Counted from the first letter of the stretch, positions 35,473 through 44,844 are shown. The stretch is DNA of 64,000 nt from Berkiella_A sp964633725 (GCA_964633725.1 CAZWHY010000012.1:13384-77383), one strand, 5' to 3'. Notes: a model not told the origin generated them from the sequence alone. Made by a program: numbers and translations.

Positions 35473-35679
35473 ATGCAAGAATTAACTCAAATTGAAATCA
35501 CATCTGTCTCTGGTGGACTTAGCCCAGAGCACCTTGTTATGGCTGGTACAGTAGTTTCTGCTGGCTTAGGCTATGTAACCAGCTATGCTTTGGGCGTAGA
35601 AGAAGTCGACATGCAAGTTATTTCCGCGTTTTATGGCGTCTTTTTGTATGTGCTTGGATTAAATGCGCTTGTGCATTAA
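35473..35679 (+). CDS. Double-glycine leader peptide, bacteriocin-like, 68 aa
   Basis: The first 15 residues, MQELTQIEITSVSGG, match the double-glycine leaders of class II bacteriocins and microcins (M.ELT..E...VSGG), with cleavage expected after GG. The predicted mature peptide is about 53 aa and starts LSPEHLVMAG, followed by a small-residue, hydrophobic helix (TVVSAGLGYVTSYALG) and a second hydrophobic stretch. The usual partners, a peptidase-containing ABC transporter and an immunity protein, are not in this window. The ribosome site is weak. A separate peptide of the same type lies at 62660-62806. Confidence 0.65.
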   Translation: MQELTQIEITSVSGGLSPEHLVMAGTVVSAGLGYVTSYALGVEEVDMQVISAFYGVFLYVLGLNALVH

Positions 35680-35681
35680 AA

Positions 35682-36152
35682 CTAAGATTCTGAACATGAC
35701 CAAACAAGCTCGCTCAACAATTTAAACTTAGCGATTGAAAAACTGCCTCTTCTGTTGGGCTTGCTAGATTGAAGTTCGTTGGCAATGATTTGTTTGGATG
35801 CTGAATATATCTCTTCTGGTTGGTATTCCGCATTATAAATAATTAATAATAAATATTCCCAAGCACCCTCAATATTGAGCGCGCCCATGCGTTGTCCAGA
35901 TTTGGCGGGCTGAAATAACACTCGACTTTTTACAGAAATTTTATGCCCCAAAAGATCGCCCGAACCCATAAAGTCAACACCGGGTTCCTCTGAGCAGGGG
36001 GCAGTAAGATTTAGAATTTTTTCCACATCATAACGCCCTAACTCATTAGTAATGGGTAGCGCTTGACCTGTACTTTTTTTGTACTCTCTGGCTATACGAC
36101 GAGTTTCTTCCATTAACTTGTCTACAGAAAAAGCAGAGACATTTGATTCCAT
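35682..36152 (-). CDS. Hypothetical protein, possible PD-(D/E)xK fold, 156 aa
   Basis: Not recognised with certainty. The central segment YDVEKILNL...VDFMGSGDLLGHKISVKSRVLF, followed by EGAWEYLLLIIYNAEYQPEEIYSAS, resembles the D-x-n-K arrangement of restriction-endonuclease-like domains seen in small uncharacterised bacterial proteins. No methylase partner is adjacent. It converges on the bacteriocin-like peptide with 2 bases between stops. Confidence 0.5.
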   Translation of the reverse strand: MESNVSAFSVDKLMEETRRIAREYKKSTGQALPITNELGRYDVEKILNLTAPCSEEPGVDFMGSGDLLGHKISVKSRVLFQPAKSGQRMGALNIEGAWEYLLLIIYNAEYQPEEIYSASKQIIANELQSSKPNRRGSFSIAKFKLLSELVWSCSES

Positions 36153-36163
36153 AATTATCTCTC

Positions 36164-36196
36164 AAAAAAACATGCGCCAAACACAGTCTGACGCAT
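36164..36196 (-). terminator. Terminator of the histone-like gene
   Basis: On the minus strand ATGCGTC (36196-36190) pairs with GGCGCAT (36178-36172) around an 11-nt loop, followed by a G and seven T. It lies about 20 bases after the stop of the gene at 36217. Confidence 0.7.
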
Positions 36197-36216
36197 ACGT
36201 TACGTTTTACATTTTA

Positions 36217-36873
36217 TTATGCTGCTCTTCTCATTCTACGACGAGCTGGCTTGCTTTTCAATCGCGTGACTTTTTTTCCAGTTGTACGCTTAATTGCTTT
36301 TCTCTTAGCTGGCTTTCTTTTTGCTGCTGTTTTCTTTATAGTTTTTCTTTTCTTTGCCGTTGCTTTTTTCTTGCTGGTTTTTCTTTTCTTTGCTGTTGCT
36401 TTCTTCTTACTGGTTTTTTTAGCGGTTTTCTTTGCTGTTTTTTTAGATTTGGCTTTCGCTTTGGTTTTAGTCCCTTTTTTGTTCTTCGCTAATTGTTTTT
36501 TAAGCTTCGCCATTTCTTTTAACCACATTTTACGCTGCTTAGCATGCTCTGCTTTTAGCTTTTTAAGCTGCATTCCATGACGTTTTTTCAAAGCGTTTAT
36601 TAGTTTTTGTTGTACTTTCTGCATGTCAGTACGTAATTTTTTTAACGCTTTGGTTTTTTCGGCCATTTTGGCATTCATTTTCTTTCGCCACAATTTAGTA
36701 TTGCTCTCACTTTTTTTCTTTAGTGTCATGATTTGTTTTTTGAATCGTTTTTCAAGTGTGCTCCCTTTTTTGCGAGCGGTTAATTTACGAGCTTTCGCCT
36801 TACGAACCACTGGTTTTTTAGCCTTAGCTCTTGCTTTCGTTATTTTTTTAGCCTTTCGTTTCTGTGTTGCCAT
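36217..36873 (-). CDS. Histone-H1-like Lys/Arg-rich protein, 218 aa
   Basis: Extremely basic protein. The N-terminal 45 residues and the C-terminal 85 residues are Lys/Ala/Arg repeats (units like SKKKATAKKRKT, twice in a row, then KPAKRKAIKRTTGKK), as in eukaryotic H1 tails and chlamydial or Coxiella Hc-type nucleoproteins. The middle (about 45-140) is a long helical coiled coil with Met/Lys/Gln. A function in compacting bacterial DNA is the conservative view; a secreted protein acting on host chromatin is possible but unproven. It is followed by an intrinsic terminator. Confidence 0.75.
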   Translation of the reverse strand: MATQKRKAKKITKARAKAKKPVVRKAKARKLTARKKGSTLEKRFKKQIMTLKKKSESNTKLWRKKMNAKMAEKTKALKKLRTDMQKVQQKLINALKKRHGMQLKKLKAEHAKQRKMWLKEMAKLKKQLAKNKKGTKTKAKAKSKKTAKKTAKKTSKKKATAKKRKTSKKKATAKKRKTIKKTAAKRKPAKRKAIKRTTGKKVTRLKSKPARRRMRRAA

Positions 36874-37297
36874 GATAAAAATCTCCTATAAAAATATTGA
36901 TATAAACATGGTACTAAGAAACATAGCACACGGTTTTTAAAGTTAAATAACTTTTGTTTTTTTTTATGTCTCCCCTTTTTTAGCCAAATAGTCCCTCTTG
37001 AATAAGACATGCTATCTAATTGTTTTTTATGTTTTTTTTTATGTTTTTTTTTTAATATAAAACAAAACAAAACGTAGTTTGAATTTTTTTTATGCGGTTT
37101 TAAAATATTTTTTTGCAGTATTTGGAAAAGGATTTATTATATTTTATCAGCAACATACTGAAAAATAAGGGATTTTTATAGAAGTGTTTTGAAAGTCACA
37201 ACCGCAAATCATTCCCTTTGCGTTCATAAGCTAAATTATTTTCATTTTTTTTCAAAAAAATGCATTATTACTAAGTAATATTGCAAAAAAAGGATGT
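36874..37297. other. Very AT-rich intergenic stretch
   Basis: 424 bp dominated by poly-T and poly-A runs (T-runs near 36958 and 37028-37053). It contains the promoter of the histone-like gene. Apparent Lys-rich frames here are by-products of the runs. No RNA gene or repeat family seen. Confidence 0.6.
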
Positions 37298-37666
37298 TTA
37301 TCCAGGATCGTTTTGTTTAGAAACCTGCTCTCTTAACGCTTGAATGTCTATTTTCTTCGCGTCAACAATCAACTTATTCAAACTAGACTTTGTTTGTATC
37401 CCTGATTCTACAAAAACAGCAAACTCGCGCCTAAAAATCATCAGCATGGGTATGGAACGCACGGCAAAATCCTCCGCCAATTGCGTTTCCAACTCTATGT
37501 TGACCTTGGCAAAGATTGCATCAGAATGTAATTCACTCACGGCTTCAAAAACCGGCGCAAAAGCCAGGCATGGCCCACACCACTTTGCCCAAAAATCAAC
37601 AATGACCAAATCATTAGACTGAACGGTCTTATCAAAGTCATCGTAAATCAAGTCGCAAACAGCCAT
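37298..37666 (-). CDS. Thioredoxin
   Basis: 122-aa thioredoxin-fold protein with the WCGPC redox motif at about residues 29-33 and the cis-proline in VRSIPMLMIF. It lies 9 bases after adk on the same strand, so the two are co-transcribed. It has a short polar extension after residue 105. It is a second-type thioredoxin rather than clearly TrxA, so no symbol is given. Confidence 0.9.
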   Translation of the reverse strand: MAVCDLIYDDFDKTVQSNDLVIVDFWAKWCGPCLAFAPVFEAVSELHSDAIFAKVNIELETQLAEDFAVRSIPMLMIFRREFAVFVESGIQTKSSLNKLIVDAKKIDIQALREQVSKQNDPG

Positions 37667-37675
37667 AGCACGTCC

Positions 37676-38332
37676 CTATTTGTTTAATATATCCATCATA
37701 CTGTCGAAAACAACAAGCGGCGCAAGTGTCGCATCTACCTTATTAAAGGTAATTAGCTTAAGCCTATCTAAAGCTGCCTTATTCATATAATAACTTGCCA
37801 CAGGCTGAGTCTGGGTTCTATATATATTAAGACGCTTACGTATGGTTACTTCTGTATCATCATCTCTTTGAACCAGCTTATCACCCGTAACGTCATCTTT
37901 CCCCGCTTTTTGAGGAGGATTGTGCTTCTCATGATATACTCGCCCAGAGTCAGGATGAACCCAACGCCCCATTAACCGCTCCACAATTTCATTATCCGAG
38001 ACTTCTAGCTCCAGCACACTATCAACATGGATATTTGCCGTATCTAAAGCTTTTGCCTGAGCTAATGTTCTTGGAAAGCCATCCAGCAGAAACCCTTTTT
38101 CACAGTCAGTTTGCTGTATGCGGTCTTTTACTAAATTGATAATAATATCATCAGGCACCAACCCACCTGAATCCATAATGAAACTAGCCTTTCGGCCTAA
38201 AGAGGAATCTGCTGCAACAGCCTGCCTCAGCATATCGCCGGTGGAAATTTGAGGTATATTGAAACGTTCTCTAATAAACTGGGCTTGTGTGCCTTTACCA
38301 GCGCCAGGCGGCCCTAGAAGGATAACTCTCAT
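37676..38332 (-). CDS. adk: Adenylate kinase
   Basis: Converts ATP + AMP to 2 ADP. 218 aa starting at the second ATG (38332), which is 7 nt after AAGG; the first ATG (38338) abuts that site. P-loop GPPGAGKGTQA, the AMP-binding ISTGDMLR and LDGFPRTLAQA, and the LID segment MGRWVHPDSGRVYH are all present, with Tyr/His but without four Cys, so the LID is of the zinc-free type. Confidence 0.96.
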   Translation of the reverse strand: MRVILLGPPGAGKGTQAQFIRERFNIPQISTGDMLRQAVAADSSLGRKASFIMDSGGLVPDDIIINLVKDRIQQTDCEKGFLLDGFPRTLAQAKALDTANIHVDSVLELEVSDNEIVERLMGRWVHPDSGRVYHEKHNPPQKAGKDDVTGDKLVQRDDDTEVTIRKRLNIYRTQTQPVASYYMNKAALDRLKLITFNKVDATLAPLVVFDSMMDILNK

Positions 38333-38448
38333 GCTCATACCTTATTAATATCAATAGAATCATAAATATTGTTTATGTGGAAATAAGATAATATCAGAGA
38401 CAAGGCTAAATGACAGCTTTTGCGGGGAGGTTAAAAAAACCAGCGTAG

Positions 38449-39858
38449 TTATCCAACTTTGTTTTGAGAGCTCTCTTCGGGTAAGAAAATTTTCTCATTG
38501 ATCACATTGTCTAAATATATATTTAATGATTCTGGGCTCAACCCAAGCAGACCGAGCAATCTCTGTTCATCATGATGACTTAGAAAGTCACCCTCACCAA
38601 TCCCATTTTTCCTTAGGATGTGATTGACCAATACAAGTAGTACAACGTAATTTTGCCCTACCCCTGTATAATTCGGATTATGATGATGCTCAACCATCAT
38701 TTGTACATCTTGAGGCATCGCCCAATGACGCATCAACCATGAGCCAATACGCGCATGTCCACTGCATAATAGCTTTTGCGCCCCACCTAAGCCCAATAAT
38801 CTTCTTTCTAACACCCTAATAGATGTTTTGCTGGAATTTTTTTGCTCAACAGACAGCCAGCGATTGAGTAATTTAAACTCAGGCTGATATAAATTGCTAA
38901 TAAATAGAAAACCAAAGTTATGTAATAACCCTCCCAGGTAACAAATAGCGGGATCTAATTTTAAGTCAACTTTAATATCTTTCGCAATTAAGTACATTAA
39001 TTTAGCAGATAATACGGCATGTTGCCAAAATGACTTCGCCCCCAAAACACCCTCGTCTGCGATCTCCAATCTTTTATGTGTGGCAGTGCCCAAAACAACA
39101 TGACTGATCGTGTCAAAATTTAAAATGTGCTTTACACTAGCTGAGGCAGGCTGAGCACACGTAATTGTCTGGTACTGCTGTAATACCTGCACCATACTCG
39201 CATCAGTATTAAGCAATGCTAAAAGCTTTTCGGGTTGGTTAATATTTTCTTTTGATAATTGCACAATGTCATACGCGATTTTCGGCAATGTCGGCAAAGG
39301 ATTCATTCCATTAATCTGTTTATCTAACTGTTCATGTGTCACAGCCTCACCTTGCCCACAGACATAAGAACCGTAATTGCCATTTTCTAATGGCTTTGCA
39401 AATTTGGCCCAAGTCGCATTGGCCATAAGATAATGAAAATCTGAGCTTTCGATACGTAGTAAGCTCGTATGAGAACCCGGCTCTATATAAATAAAAGCGT
39501 GCTCTAATAACTTGATATCCACGATAATCGGTATGCCATAGGGCACAGCAATAGGCGGATGAGCAAATGGCTCACAATCTCTAAATAATCTGTCTGCTTC
39601 ACACCCTTTTATGATATATAGCTCTCGCCTTAATGTTTTATTCAGTAATTGACAATCAATTTGAGTATTCAAAGGCAGCACCGCTAGCATATAGCCTTTT
39701 GCATCTTTTAAAACCACTGAACGGGCAATCGTCGCTTCTGCAATATTGTGGATCTGAGCAGCCTCAGACAAGGAAGTTACCCGGCTATGGCAATATAAGC
39801 GGTAATCCACTTTGTGTGAGATGATAAATCTTTTTAAGACTGCAGCAACATGGCTCAT
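38449..39858 (-). CDS. YbaK-type deacylase domain fused to HDOD domain, 469 aa
   Basis: The N-terminal 160 residues form a YbaK/ProX aminoacyl-tRNA-deacylase-like domain (ATIARSVVLKDAKGYMLAVLP, GIPIIVDIKLL). The C-terminal half, from about 190, is an HDOD domain (LPTLPKIAYDIVQLSKE, LGGLLHNFGFLFISN, HARIGSWLMRHWAMPQDVQMMVEHHH), a regulatory non-catalytic HD-like module. The pairing would link tRNA mischarging or free amino acids with regulation. The catalytic Lys of YbaK may be K52 (VVLK), which I cannot confirm. It lies about 90 bases after ppc on the same strand. Confidence 0.8.
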   Translation of the reverse strand: MSHVAAVLKRFIISHKVDYRLYCHSRVTSLSEAAQIHNIAEATIARSVVLKDAKGYMLAVLPLNTQIDCQLLNKTLRRELYIIKGCEADRLFRDCEPFAHPPIAVPYGIPIIVDIKLLEHAFIYIEPGSHTSLLRIESSDFHYLMANATWAKFAKPLENGNYGSYVCGQGEAVTHEQLDKQINGMNPLPTLPKIAYDIVQLSKENINQPEKLLALLNTDASMVQVLQQYQTITCAQPASASVKHILNFDTISHVVLGTATHKRLEIADEGVLGAKSFWQHAVLSAKLMYLIAKDIKVDLKLDPAICYLGGLLHNFGFLFISNLYQPEFKLLNRWLSVEQKNSSKTSIRVLERRLLGLGGAQKLLCSGHARIGSWLMRHWAMPQDVQMMVEHHHNPNYTGVGQNYVVLLVLVNHILRKNGIGEGDFLSHHDEQRLLGLLGLSPESLNIYLDNVINEKIFLPEESSQNKVG

Positions 39859-39946
39859 AGGGATCTTATTAATTAACTAGGTTATATATTAATAATAGCA
39901 AGGTATTTGCGTTTGTCTTTTGTTATTTTGCCGACTTATTTTAATT

Positions 39947-42634
39947 TTAGCCCGTATTACGCACGCCTGCGGCAATACCCGACAAAGAAATAAGTAAAGC
40001 CAAACTGTTTTTTTCGTCTTCTTTCAGAGGCTCAGAATTGACCTCTTCCACTTCTACGCTTTGTCTTAACCTGGCTAACAGTTCAGCTTGAATGAAATGC
40101 AACGGGTACAAATAAGGCGCTCGCAATGCAATACTGCGCTTTAATGGCCAATTAGATTCTAACAGCTGTTTTTCATTCATTGCCAATTTAAAATAACGCA
40201 AAGTACTCTGATATTCTTGCTTTAAAATGTCACCGATGTGTTCAAACTCGCTAGGGGCTAATCGTTTGTCATACATATCAAATAAATCAATATCTGATTT
40301 TGCTAACACCATATCAATTAAACTTAATAATGTTCTAAAAAATGACCATTCTTTCACCATCTCGCGAATTAAATTTTTATTGTCCTCCAAGCCATAGGCC
40401 AAGGCATTCCCCACACCTAACCAACTAGGCAAAATCAGCCTATTTTGTGTCCAAGCAAACATCCAGGGTATTGCGCGTAAATGCGATATATCAGGATGCT
40501 CTGCGGGCCTTTTGGCAGGCCGTGAACCAATTCTCAAAGCAGATATCTCGTTAACCGGCGTAACATACTCAAAATACTTCGCAAAATCTTCTTGCCTCAC
40601 CATGTTCTGATATTGTTTTTGCCCCGTATCCGATAAGGCCTGCATGATATTCTGCCATTTTGGTTTAGGCTGTTTGGCAGGCATTAACATAGATTGTAAC
40701 GTTGCGGTCACATATAACTCTAAAGTTCTTTGTGCCCTATCCACCAATCCATATTTATTGCGTACCACCTCACCTTGCTCTGTAATACGCAATGCGCCTT
40801 GAATCGACCCCGGTGGCTGAGATAATATCGCAAGATGAGCAGGAGCCCCACCACGCCCTACCGAACCACCTCTTCCGTGAAAAAAGATAATATGCGTACC
40901 TTTTTTTTGCGCGACTTGTGTTAAGTGCGCCTGTGCTTGGTATAAAGCCCAAGCACTTGTGACAATCCCGGATTCTTTGGTTGAGTCAGAATATCCCAAC
41001 ATGATTTGTTGCTTACCTCGAATAAATGTCTTATACCAAGGAATATCTAATAATAAGGCTATGCACTGTGGTGCATTTTGCAGCGCTTCTAATGTTTCAA
41101 ACAGTGGCACAACCGGTAAAAGTTCTGCAACACCTGCTAATTTTTGTAATAAACACACCAACAAAACATCACTGGGCTGCACCGCCATAGAAATCACGTA
41201 AACCCCCAATGATTCTGGCAACTGTTTGCCAATCATCTCAAAAGTTTGCCAAACTTCTTTTGTGGTATCAGACCAGCTAGCTTTTGCACTGACCATAATA
41301 TTTGTATCGTGTAAATATTTGAGCAAGAATTCTAATTTTTGCGCTTCATCCCACTCTTGATAGACACCTAATTTTAGATCGCTGGTGATATGGCTCATCA
41401 AACCGCTATGTTTATCTTTGTGTTGCCGAATATCTATAGGCATCAAGGTCACACCAAATACATTCACTCGACGAATTAAATCTAATAATTCATCATTCGC
41501 TATAACCTCACAGCCGTTTTCACAAAGAGACTCATAAACATTCATCAATGGCACTAAAATATCTGATTTGTTTAACAGGATGCCTTCAGGCGACTCTTTT
41601 AGCTCACCGGATAATAGCTTTTCAATGCTCTGTTTGGTATGCAGTAATTTTTTCTTTACAGGACGCAAATATTTTCGATATGGCTCTTGGCTGTCCCCTA
41701 CAATCAACCGAATTTTATCCGAGCAATTTCGCATAGATAATACCGCACCCAATTGATTCACCGCCCCCCAACATAAATCAGCACATACCCATCTAGACAT
41801 TAAACATACAGAAGCAGTTGTTTTAGGTAAAACAAAAGGATTACCATCACGATCGCCTCCCATCCAAGATGAAAACCGAACGGGACTTTTCATTATGGGT
41901 TTGTGTTGAATACCATATTCTTTTAACTGGTAGTCTAGCGCCCGAAGAAAGTTAGGCACCGCCTGCCACAAACTGGTTTCCACCACGGCAAAGCCCCATT
42001 TGGCTTCATCAATGGGCGTTGGTTTTTTTTGCCTAATTTCATCTGTATGCCATATTGCGGTCAATTCACTTTTGATTTTTTCACGGAACCGTATTTTGTC
42101 ACGCACGGTTAAATTTTCAACACTTAATGCCTGCAAGTTAGAGGCAATCTTATCGAACTTGAGCATTAACGTTCTGCGCATCACTTCAGTGGGATGTGCG
42201 GTTAAAACCAAGTCTATATCAAGCTGTGCGATGGCTTGCTCTACTTTTTGAGGACTGATTTTATGTTTTTTGAAGCGCTCAAAAGACTCAGCTAAAGAGC
42301 CAGGTTGTTTTTTCTCCGGGCGATGAACCGCGTACCATTTGATTCGCCGTAAACGATGTACATCTTCAGCAATATTCGTCAAATTCAAGAAGTGGCTAAA
42401 CGCTCTCACAACATTTAAGATTTCAGACGGATTCAATTGTTTCAGTATATTGTTTAATTTTTCCTGAATGTTTTTTTTATCGTCACACACACTTGATTTA
42501 GAGAGTAACCGAATGTTTTCAATTTTCTCAAAAGCATTTTGCCCTAACTGTTCTAATATAACTTGCCCCAAAATATCGCCCAACAAGCGAACATCGTTTC
42601 GTAATGGCATGTCTGGGTGTTGTGGTTTTAGCAT
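39947..42634 (-). CDS. ppc: Phosphoenolpyruvate carboxylase
   Basis: Anaplerotic enzyme making oxaloacetate from PEP and bicarbonate, 895 aa (E. coli 883). Diagnostic segments are present: LTAHPTEVMRRT (catalytic His), WMGGDRDGNPFV, FFHGRGGSVGRGGAPAH, RITEQGEVVRNKYG and the C-terminal ISLSGIAAGVRNTG. It is intact and presumably active. It is divergent from the LOG-family gene, whose start lies 84 bases away. Confidence 0.97.
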   Translation of the reverse strand: MLKPQHPDMPLRNDVRLLGDILGQVILEQLGQNAFEKIENIRLLSKSSVCDDKKNIQEKLNNILKQLNPSEILNVVRAFSHFLNLTNIAEDVHRLRRIKWYAVHRPEKKQPGSLAESFERFKKHKISPQKVEQAIAQLDIDLVLTAHPTEVMRRTLMLKFDKIASNLQALSVENLTVRDKIRFREKIKSELTAIWHTDEIRQKKPTPIDEAKWGFAVVETSLWQAVPNFLRALDYQLKEYGIQHKPIMKSPVRFSSWMGGDRDGNPFVLPKTTASVCLMSRWVCADLCWGAVNQLGAVLSMRNCSDKIRLIVGDSQEPYRKYLRPVKKKLLHTKQSIEKLLSGELKESPEGILLNKSDILVPLMNVYESLCENGCEVIANDELLDLIRRVNVFGVTLMPIDIRQHKDKHSGLMSHITSDLKLGVYQEWDEAQKLEFLLKYLHDTNIMVSAKASWSDTTKEVWQTFEMIGKQLPESLGVYVISMAVQPSDVLLVCLLQKLAGVAELLPVVPLFETLEALQNAPQCIALLLDIPWYKTFIRGKQQIMLGYSDSTKESGIVTSAWALYQAQAHLTQVAQKKGTHIIFFHGRGGSVGRGGAPAHLAILSQPPGSIQGALRITEQGEVVRNKYGLVDRAQRTLELYVTATLQSMLMPAKQPKPKWQNIMQALSDTGQKQYQNMVRQEDFAKYFEYVTPVNEISALRIGSRPAKRPAEHPDISHLRAIPWMFAWTQNRLILPSWLGVGNALAYGLEDNKNLIREMVKEWSFFRTLLSLIDMVLAKSDIDLFDMYDKRLAPSEFEHIGDILKQEYQSTLRYFKLAMNEKQLLESNWPLKRSIALRAPYLYPLHFIQAELLARLRQSVEVEEVNSEPLKEDEKNSLALLISLSGIAAGVRNTG

Positions 42635-42717
42635 TTTTGTTCCTAATTATTTTTATGGCATGTAATCCAATCAGGTGTTATATTCATAGTACAGTAATAA
42701 AAAGAGAGAGGTTCCTT

Positions 42718-43434
42718 ATGGACAAGGACATCCCATTAAAACCCCCTGAGATTAATGATTCTTCAATGACGAGAGAGTCGTGGAAAATCTTCCAAGTCAT
42801 CGCTGAATTTGTTGAAGGATATGAACGACTCGTCCACATTCCCCCATCTGTGAGTATTTTTGGTTCTGCTCGAACCGATCCTAGTCATAAATGGTATACG
42901 CTTGCACAAGAAACCGCAAAGGCTTTGTCAGAATCTGGTTTTTCTGTAGTGACTGGCGGTGGTCCGGGAATAATGGAGGCAGCTAACAAAGGGGCAAAAG
43001 AAGGCAAATCATGGAGCGTTGGTTTGAATATTGTCTTACCCAACGAAGAATGTGCCAACGACTATCAAGATATTTCTATACGCTTTCGCCACTTCTTTAC
43101 CCGCAAAGTCATGTTTGTAAAATATGCATCTGCCTATGTGGTTATGCCGGGCGGCTTTGGTACGCTAGATGAGTTGGCAGAAATTTTAGCCCTTATTCAA
43201 ACTGGCAAAACCCGCCATATCCCAATTATCCTAGTGGTAAGCGAATTTTGGAAAGGCTTGACAGATTGGTTTGAAAAAACATTAGTGGCTGAAGGCATGG
43301 TCAATGCAGAGAATCTGAATCTTTACCAGATTGTCGATACAGCAGAAGAAGCGGTCGCTAAAATTCAAGAGTTTTATAAGGGCCGAAGCATTATTCCAAC
43401 TGATAGAGAGCGTGAACTTATGTCAGACTTATAA
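42718..43434 (+). CDS. LOG-family protein (Rossmann-fold nucleotide hydrolase)
   Basis: 238 aa from ATG 42718, preceded by GAGAGAGG; a longer frame reaching back over the ppc start is rejected. It has GGGPGIMEAANKGAKEG and the LOG signature MPGGFGTLDELAEIL (PGGxGTxxE). Family members hydrolyse nucleoside 5'-monophosphates (cytokinin-activating in plants, PpnN-like in bacteria). The cellular role in this organism is not known. Confidence 0.92.
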   Translation: MDKDIPLKPPEINDSSMTRESWKIFQVIAEFVEGYERLVHIPPSVSIFGSARTDPSHKWYTLAQETAKALSESGFSVVTGGGPGIMEAANKGAKEGKSWSVGLNIVLPNEECANDYQDISIRFRHFFTRKVMFVKYASAYVVMPGGFGTLDELAEILALIQTGKTRHIPIILVVSEFWKGLTDWFEKTLVAEGMVNAENLNLYQIVDTAEEAVAKIQEFYKGRSIIPTDRERELMSDL

Positions 43435-43472
43435 CGTCTAAATATTTTCTTAGACGCTACAATCATATCTTC

Positions 43473-43521
43473 ACCTCACCCGGCGTTTCACGCCACCCTC
43501 TCCTGAAACCAGGAGAGGGAA
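43473..43521. repeat. REP-like palindromic repeat (single copy)
   Basis: CACCCGGCGTTTCACGCCAC and CTCTCCTGAAACCAGGAGAG match the arms of the inverted repeat at 23518-23698 with two or three changes. Confidence 0.85.
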
Positions 43522-43818
43522 AATATTCGCTTTGCTCATGCAAGAAAATAATCATAAAATCCTTCTCTGCACCCTAGGTTCGCATAGCGAACATATTTCC
43601 TCAGCCAATTCTGCAGTACTGTCCAATTCTGGGCGAAGACGGAAGGTCGGATAAGATTAGCTAATTATAACTGGAAAAAAAACAAGTGCCATTTTACCCG
43701 CAAATTCTATTATCTTATTTTTACAGATATAATCAGTAAATTTAAAATATTTTGGATAAGAAGGAAATATGTTTCTATACTAGGTCATACAACCCGCTGA
43801 TTTTCCGGAGAGAGCCTA
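43522..43818. other. Intergenic remainder between LOG and recombinase-like gene
   Basis: Together with the REP-like unit this forms a 384-bp gap. It holds CAATTCTG twice, 18 bases apart (near 43600-43630), and the upstream region of the next gene. No coding frame supported. Confidence 0.5.
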
Positions 43819-44844
43819 GTGACAACAAAGTATGTCGCATATATTTCAACTTATACTAAAAATAAAACCAGCAATACAAATGGCTATCATAATAACCAGG
43901 TTTTTGAACAAGAATCTGAAATACAAAAATTCTTCCTGAATAATGATATGTCCATACTATTGAAAACGTTTATTGAGTTGGGCGACAATAAACGCAGTCG
44001 TCACCCATGGCCAGAATTAGAAGATGCAATACAATATGCTGTAGAAAATAAAGCTTATCTACTTATTGGAAATGTGAATAATTTAACCCATAATCTTGCA
44101 TTTGCAAAACTAATCGATACCTATCTTAACTCGCATAAAAATGAACTTGATTTTACACCTGAGATTTATTGCTGCGATCAACCTTATATTAAAAAAGAAA
44201 ATTTTAAAGCCATTGCGACGCATTCAATGCAACAAAGAAAAATGCACGGCGAATTAATTAAAGCAGGACTTAACAAATCAAATTGTAAATCCGGCAATCC
44301 AAATGCGCTGAATATTATAAACAAAGTCAACAAACCCAAAATTGATAATGCTATTGTATTTGCCCTTACGCTTGCCCCAATCATTCATCACTATCAATTA
44401 AAAGGACTGTCCCAAAGAAAACTGGTTGTGCAATTAAACGAAGATGGCTTTACCGCGCCAGAAGGGGGACATTGGGTACTCAGTCAGCTTCAAAAAGTAT
44501 TAAAACGTATAAAATTAAATGAATCTGCATTGTCATTAGAAAAACAGATAGATAAACTACAAGAACAAGGTTTAAATAATGAGCACATCGCCGATCGTTT
44601 TAATAGTTTAGATGTCCCTGCACCGATAGGTTCCAGCTGGTCATCAGAACTGATTACCAAGCTACAAGAGCGAATGAAACAAATACAAGATATAATAGAA
44701 TTTCATGAATTTGTTCTTAACCTAAGCCCCATTTTAGAAAAGTATCATATTGATGAATTAAATGAAGATGTGTTTGCAAATGAACTACAACTTGCCAATA
44801 TAGATATACCAACCGCCTTCTATTCAGGCAACGCAGCACATTAG
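43819..44844 (+). CDS. Degenerate serine-recombinase-like protein, 341 aa
   Basis: It starts at GTG 43819 after GGAGAG. The N-terminal 160 residues follow the resolvase/invertase fold: YVAYISTYT corresponds to the VAYxRVST strand, ENKAYLLIGNVNNLTHN to ...LVIAKLDRLSRN, FTPEIYCCDQPYI to the VDxP strand, and AIATHSMQQRKMHGELIKAGL to the E-helix. The Arg residues of the LDRLSR motif are missing, so DNA cleavage is doubtful although a Ser is present in the first strand. The C-terminus has two recombinase-type helical modules (GLSQRKLVVQLNEDGFTAPEGGHW). Probably a domesticated DNA-binding protein. Confidence 0.6.
   Translation: MTTKYVAYISTYTKNKTSNTNGYHNNQVFEQESEIQKFFLNNDMSILLKTFIELGDNKRSRHPWPELEDAIQYAVENKAYLLIGNVNNLTHNLAFAKLIDTYLNSHKNELDFTPEIYCCDQPYIKKENFKAIATHSMQQRKMHGELIKAGLNKSNCKSGNPNALNIINKVNKPKIDNAIVFALTLAPIIHHYQLKGLSQRKLVVQLNEDGFTAPEGGHWVLSQLQKVLKRIKLNESALSLEKQIDKLQEQGLNNEHIADRFNSLDVPAPIGSSWSSELITKLQERMKQIQDIIEFHEFVLNLSPILEKYHIDELNEDVFANELQLANIDIPTAFYSGNAAH

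Noticed and set aside
36840..37070. Lys-rich 76-aa frame upstream of the histone-like gene
   Set aside because: It arises from poly-T/poly-A runs, has no ribosome site and overlaps the histone-like start.
37290..37319. Terminator after the thioredoxin gene
   Set aside because: The only stem (GGAT/ATCC, 4 bp) before the T-run is too short to support.
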